The notes under the pieces are model-generated. The model ran no database searches and had not been told where the DNA came from. It worked only from the letters and a program-made list of their open reading frames with translations. DNA of 64,000 nt. Source: Streptomyces naganishii JCM 4654 (GTDB lineage: Bacteria > Actinomycetota > Actinomycetes > Streptomycetales > Streptomycetaceae). A program made the position numbers and the translations under genes. Positions 59,797 to 64,000 of the stretch are shown one piece after another. Positions within the stretch are counted from its first letter, which is position 1, and each line of letters begins with the position of its first letter. The stretch covers positions 124,001-188,000 of the forward strand of contig NZ_BMVF01000006.1 of the NCBI RefSeq assembly GCF_014650575.1, in the 5' to 3' direction.

Positions 59797-62649
59797 ATGG
59801 ACACGCACGTCGGCGACGCCAAGCCGCCCGTCACGCCGCCCGCCGAGCCGCCCGCCACACGCGCCGCGACCGCACCGCCGGCCCACGCCGCCTGCGTGGT
59901 CACCCTGGGCGGCGACCCGGGGCCGGCCGGTCCCTTCGCCGGTGAACTGGGCGGCAAGGCGACCCGCCTGGCCGAACTGCTCGACGCGGGGCTGCCGGTG
60001 CCGCCGGGCTTCTGCCTGACCACCGCCCTGTTCGAGGCCTACCTCCGGGAGACCGGCATCGCCGCCGAACTCCTCGCGGAGCCGTCCGCCGAGCCGTCCG
60101 CGGGGGCCGGCGCCCCCGATCCCCGCACGGTGCGCGAGCGCATCCTCGCCACCCGCATGCCCGCCCCGATCGCCGACGTGGTGCTGGACGCCTACGGCAG
60201 ACTGGGGCGCCCCCGGGTCGCGGTGCGCTCCTCCGCGCTGCGGGAGGACTCCGCCGCCCAGTCCTTCGCCGGCCAGCACGACACCGTCCTCGACGTGTCG
60301 GGCGACGAGGAGGTGCTGAAGGCGGTCCTGACCTGCTGGGCCTCCCTGTTCTCCGACCGCGCCACCGCCTACCGCGACACCGACGCGCCCGGCTCCATCG
60401 CCGTGGTCGTCCAGGAGATGGTGCACACCGAGGTGAGCGGTGTGGCGTTCACCGTCGACCCGGTCAGCGCCCGCCCCCACCGGGTCGTCGTCGAGGCCTG
60501 CCAGGGCCTGGGCGAGGGACTGGTGTCCGGCAGGGTCTCCAGCGACTTCTTCGTGGTCGACGACCGCAGCCTGGACGTCGTCGAGGAACGCGTGCGCTAC
60601 AAGGTCACCAAGTGCGCCCCGCTGGCGCCCGGCCGGATCGGCATGACCAAGGTCGACGCGGCCGCCCGCAACGTCCCCTGCCTGACCCACGGCCAGCTGC
60701 GCGAACTGGCCGCGCTGGCGGTGCGCGTGCGGGAGCTGTACGGCACCGAGCAGGACATCGAATGGGGCCTGAAGGACGGGGAGTTCCACCTCTTCCAGGC
60801 CCGCCCCGTCACCACCCGCCCCGCCGCCCCCGCCGGCCCGTCCGGCGGCGGCAACAGCCCGTACGTCACCCCCCAGCCCGACGCCGTACGGCAGGGCACG
60901 CTGTGGTCCCGCATGGACATCGGCGAGATCTTCGTCGGCTTGATGACCCCGCTCGGCCTGAGTTTCGCCCGCTACTACCAGCGCCACGTCCACACCGACT
61001 GCGCCGGCGCGCTGGGCGTGCGCGATACCGGCGAGGCGGACCTGCACATGGGCTACTACCAGGGGCACGTCTACCTCAACATCTCCTACAGCTCCCACCT
61101 CCTCGCCCAGTGCCTGCCCACCCGCGACCAGCGCCACTTCACGGCCCGGTTCGTCAGCGAGGAGGTCGACCTCGCCGAGTACACCAACCCGTTCGGCACC
61201 TTCCCCGGCGGGCTGCCCGACCTGCTCTCCACCGTGCACTGGCTGCGCCACACGGCGCGCGAGATGACGCTGATGAAATCCCGCTCGCGGCAGATGGCCG
61301 ATGCCCGGCTCTACGAGTTCGACCGCGCCCGCCGGCTGGACCTCACCCGGATGAGCCGGCGGGAGCTGCACGGCGAACTCGAGCGGGACCTGGGCTGGTT
61401 CCACGACATGCACGTCGGCTACATGCCGTACTACATCAACGCCTTCGGCTTCTACGGCCTGCTCACCGAGCTGTGCGCCCGCTGGCTCGGCAGCGAGGGC
61501 GACAACCTCCAGAACCGCGTCAAGACCGACATGTCCAGCCTGCGCACCGTGGAGTCCGCCAAGGAGGTGTGGGCCGTCGCCCAGGCCGCGAGGAACAGCC
61601 CGGCCGTGCTGCGGATCATCACGGAGGAGCCGCTGGAGTCCATCACCGGGCTGCTCCACGAGGACCCCGACGGGCGGGTCTTCTGGGAACGGCACATGGA
61701 GCCCTTCCTGCGCGCCAACGGCACCCGGGGCCACCAGGAGATGGAGATCACCCACCCCCGCTGGATCGACGACCCCAGCTACATCTTCCAGATGATCCGC
61801 CGCTACGTCGCCGACGGGTTCTCCATCGAGGACATCCTCAAGCGCAGCAGCGGCTGGGCCGACGACTCCCGCGAGGCGCTGAACAGGCTGCCGCTGCCCA
61901 AGCGGCAGGTCCTGGAGACCGTCATCTCCCTGTACGCCCTGTGCAGCGAACTGCGCGAGGCCACCCGCATGTCCATGATCACCTCGATCTGGCTGGTGCG
62001 GAACGTGGTCTACGAGGTCGGCCGCAGGCTGGTCGGCCAGGGCGTGCTGCACTCCCTGGACGAGGTCGCCCACCTCGACTTCGAGGACGTACGCCGCTAC
62101 CTCGCGGGCGAGGAGGAGGCCACCCGCGTCTTCGACCGCGCCCGCATCGACTCCGCCCGCCGGCTGTACGAGCACAACAAGCGGCTGCCGGAACCGCCGC
62201 TGACCTTCATCGGCGAGCACGACATCACGGCCGCCGCGCGCCCGGTGACCGGCGGTACCCGCCTTGAGGGCCTGGCGGCCGGGCCCGGACGCGTCGTCGG
62301 CCGCGCCCGCATCGTCGAGGACCTGGTGTGGCAGGCCGACGAGTTCGAGGCCGGGGAGATCCTGGTGGCGAGCTACACCGACGCCTCGTGGACCCCGCTG
62401 TTCGCCATCGCCGGCGGCGTCGTCACCGACATCGGCTCGATGCTCTCTCACAGCTCCATCGTGGCCCGCGAGTTCAACGTGCCCTCCGTGGTCAACACCA
62501 AGCACGCCACGCAGCGCATCAACACCGGCGACCTGATCGTCGTCGACGGCGACGCGGGCACCGTCGAGGTGCTGGAACCGGCCGGGACCGGCGAAGCCAC
62601 CGAAGCCTCAGAGGTGTCCGAAGCCACCGAAGCCTCAGAGGTCTCCTAA
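59797..62649 (+). CDS. redH: RedH: prodiginine-condensing enzyme (PEP-synthase-like)
   Basis: The protein is 950 residues. An N-terminal ATP-grasp domain of the PPDK/PEP synthase type spans ~40-345 (RVAVRSSALREDSAAQSFAG). The middle region, ~360-830, is specific to the family. A C-terminal swivelling phosphohistidine domain carries His885 in GSMLSHSSIVARE. RedH/PigC use ATP to condense MBC with the alkylpyrrole to form the tripyrrole. GAGGAG lies 10 nt before the ATG. The last residues are a duplicated acidic nonapeptide. Confidence 0.95.
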   Translation: MDTHVGDAKPPVTPPAEPPATRAATAPPAHAACVVTLGGDPGPAGPFAGELGGKATRLAELLDAGLPVPPGFCLTTALFEAYLRETGIAAELLAEPSAEPSAGAGAPDPRTVRERILATRMPAPIADVVLDAYGRLGRPRVAVRSSALREDSAAQSFAGQHDTVLDVSGDEEVLKAVLTCWASLFSDRATAYRDTDAPGSIAVVVQEMVHTEVSGVAFTVDPVSARPHRVVVEACQGLGEGLVSGRVSSDFFVVDDRSLDVVEERVRYKVTKCAPLAPGRIGMTKVDAAARNVPCLTHGQLRELAALAVRVRELYGTEQDIEWGLKDGEFHLFQARPVTTRPAAPAGPSGGGNSPYVTPQPDAVRQGTLWSRMDIGEIFVGLMTPLGLSFARYYQRHVHTDCAGALGVRDTGEADLHMGYYQGHVYLNISYSSHLLAQCLPTRDQRHFTARFVSEEVDLAEYTNPFGTFPGGLPDLLSTVHWLRHTAREMTLMKSRSRQMADARLYEFDRARRLDLTRMSRRELHGELERDLGWFHDMHVGYMPYYINAFGFYGLLTELCARWLGSEGDNLQNRVKTDMSSLRTVESAKEVWAVAQAARNSPAVLRIITEEPLESITGLLHEDPDGRVFWERHMEPFLRANGTRGHQEMEITHPRWIDDPSYIFQMIRRYVADGFSIEDILKRSSGWADDSREALNRLPLPKRQVLETVISLYALCSELREATRMSMITSIWLVRNVVYEVGRRLVGQGVLHSLDEVAHLDFEDVRRYLAGEEEATRVFDRARIDSARRLYEHNKRLPEPPLTFIGEHDITAAARPVTGGTRLEGLAAGPGRVVGRARIVEDLVWQADEFEAGEILVASYTDASWTPLFAIAGGVVTDIGSMLSHSSIVAREFNVPSVVNTKHATQRINTGDLIVVDGDAGTVEVLEPAGTGEATEASEVSEATEASEVS
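62593..62646 (+). repeat. 27-bp tandem duplication at the 3' end of redH
   Basis: Two copies, 62593-62619 and 62620-62646, differ at one base and encode EATEASEVS twice just before the stop. Confidence 0.9.
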
Positions 62650-62801
62650 GCCTCCGGGGTCTCCGGAAGCTGACGCGTCACCACCCCGCAACACCCCCCG
62701 ACACACCCCGAGTACGCCCAGCACGACGCACCCCCCCAAGTACGCAGGACCGGCCGCCGTGCGCGGCGGCCGGCCGACCCACCCGGACGGGAGACGACCC
62801 G

Positions 62802-64000
62802 ATGATCCCCAACCAGTGGTACCCCATCGCAGAGGCGAAGGAGGTCCGAGCCGACAGGCCCCTGGGGCTTCGCCGCCTGGGCGAGGAGATCGTCCTGTGG
62901 CGCGACATCGACGGCAACCTGGTCTGCCAGGGCGCCCGTTGCCCGCACAAGGGCGCCAACCTCGGCGACGGCCGGATGAAGGGCAACACCCTCGAGTGCC
63001 CGTACCACGGCTTCCGCTACGGAGCCGACGGCGTCTGCAAGGCCGTCCCCGCGCTGGGCTCCGACGCCCGCATCCCCAGTTCCCTGCGCATCCCGACGTA
63101 CCCGGTCCGCGAGAAGTTCGGACTGGCGTGGATGTGGTGGGGCGACGAGCGGCCCGCGGCGGAACTCCCGGACGTCCAGGCGCCGCCCGAGGTGACCGGC
63201 AACCACAAGCTGTACGCCACCAAACGCTGGACCCGGCCCGTGCACTACACGCGGTACATCGAGAGCCTGCTCGAGTTCTACCACGTCACCTACGTGCACC
63301 GGGACCACTGGTTCAACTACATCGACTACCTGCTCCTGTACGGCACCCCGAGCAAGCTCGGTCTCGACGGCCGTGAGCGCTACCTGGCCGCCACCCGCAT
63401 CACCAACCACCGGGTGGAGACGGAGGACCAGACGATCCGCTACTCCTTCGACCACTGCCAGGAGGACGACCCCACCAACAGCACCCACTACGTCATCACG
63501 TTCACCTTCCCGTGCATGGTGCACGTGCAGACCGAGCAGTTCGAGACCACCTCCTGGCTGGTGCCCGTGGACGACGGGCACACCGAGCACATCCTGCGCT
63601 GGTACGAGTACGAGCAGGTCAAACCGGTGCTGCGGCTGGAGTTCCTGCGCCGGCTGCTGCCGTGGGCCTCGCTCTACATGGAGAAGTGGGTCCAGGACCC
63701 GCAGGACGTCCGGATCATGGAGCACCAGGAGCCGAAGATCAGCGCCGGCGGCATCAACAAGTTCATCCCCGTGGACGAGATGAACGCCAAGTACCTGTCG
63801 ATGCGGGCGAAACTCCTCCAGGATGCCGCTGGGACTCCCGCGGCCGCGCGGCCCACCGCGCCCGCGGCCGGGCAGAGCCCCCGGCCCGCCGCCGACGAGG
63901 AGGCGGCCGGCGGAACGGAAGGCGGCACCCCGGCCGGTGCGCACACCGGCCGGCGGGCCGACGAGCGAGCGGCCGAGGAGGTGGGGGAGCGGTCCGGCAA
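62802..64000 (+). CDS. redG: RedG-like Rieske oxygenase, 3'-truncated by the window end
   Basis: The frame from ATG 62802 is open to the last base, giving at least 399 residues. The Rieske motif is complete (Cys47, His49, Cys66, His69 in CPH...CPYH), as is the non-heme iron site (His161, His166, probable Asp302). RedG and its homologue McpG carry out the oxidative ring closure of prodiginines; which ring this one makes is unknown. After residue ~346 the protein runs into an Ala/Gly/Glu-rich low-complexity tail. GGGAG lies 11 nt before the start. It is the last gene seen; redF would be expected next. Confidence 0.93.
   Translation, partial: MIPNQWYPIAEAKEVRADRPLGLRRLGEEIVLWRDIDGNLVCQGARCPHKGANLGDGRMKGNTLECPYHGFRYGADGVCKAVPALGSDARIPSSLRIPTYPVREKFGLAWMWWGDERPAAELPDVQAPPEVTGNHKLYATKRWTRPVHYTRYIESLLEFYHVTYVHRDHWFNYIDYLLLYGTPSKLGLDGRERYLAATRITNHRVETEDQTIRYSFDHCQEDDPTNSTHYVITFTFPCMVHVQTEQFETTSWLVPVDDGHTEHILRWYEYEQVKPVLRLEFLRRLLPWASLYMEKWVQDPQDVRIMEHQEPKISAGGINKFIPVDEMNAKYLSMRAKLLQDAAGTPAAARPTAPAAGQSPRPAADEEAAGGTEGGTPAGAHTGRRADERAAEEVGERSG

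Noticed and set aside
59620..62505. 961-codon open frame antisense to redH
   Set aside because: Low-complexity translation without motifs; redH on the other strand has intact catalytic residues.
32426..64000. The biosynthetic cluster as a previously undescribed system
   Set aside because: Gene content and order fit the known prodiginine (red) clusters; only local features appear new.

Overview
The window is high-GC actinobacterial DNA and almost certainly a Streptomyces chromosome. The gene order (ptsH, a GNAT/acyl-CoA-synthetase fusion, tdk, sepH, hemH, an inositol monophosphatase, cutRS, dut, kdpDE, two trkA genes) and the red genes that follow match, from memory, the S. coelicolor region that ends in the red cluster (SCO5877-SCO5899). 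Differences such as a longer RedL with N-terminal repeats and a redZ without a TTA codon argue that this is another species.

Bases 1-31.7 kb are core chromosome: a 5'-truncated M16 peptidase; a c-di-AMP (ydaO-type) riboswitch in front of a secreted M23 peptidase; a GntR regulator; HPr; a PatA-like acetyltransferase; a phosphodiesterase; thymidine kinase; a sulfurtransferase; the division protein SepH; ferrochelatase; CutRS; an actinobacterial housekeeping block (DUF4193, DUF3093, dUTPase, DUF3710, OB-fold protein, DUF3159, paired TrkA) with an ABC ATPase and KdpDE set into it. Strong hairpins separate most of the convergent pairs.

Bases 32.4-64 kb are a prodiginine (red) cluster, cut by the window end inside redG. 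Order: redD, redX, redW, redY (+); redZ (-); redV, redU, redT, redS, redR, redQ (-); redP, O, N, M, L, K, J, I, H, G (+). Twenty-one of the 23 S. coelicolor red genes are represented; redF and redE would lie beyond the end.

Pathway logic, from established work on S. coelicolor and Serratia. RedM activates proline onto RedO, RedW oxidises it to pyrrole, and RedX and RedN build the bipyrrole half, which RedI methylates. RedP/Q/R make the acyl chain, RedJ releases it, and RedL and RedK turn it into 2-alkylpyrrole. RedH condenses the two halves. RedG (Rieske) implies an oxidatively cyclised final product. RedU is the carrier-protein phosphopantetheinyl transferase.

Most notable: three 11-bp-spaced CTGAC repeats on each side of the divergent redQ/redP promoter region form a 29/30 inverted repeat and look like paired SARP (RedD) operators. 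No in-frame TTA codon was found by eye in any red gene here, including redZ. A 16-codon reading frame with a strong Shine-Dalgarno overlaps the redP start. RedX is a fused KS pair with a dead N-terminal half. RedT resembles a degenerate kinase fold. RedL carries a five-copy 48-bp repeat. The system itself is a known family, not a new class.
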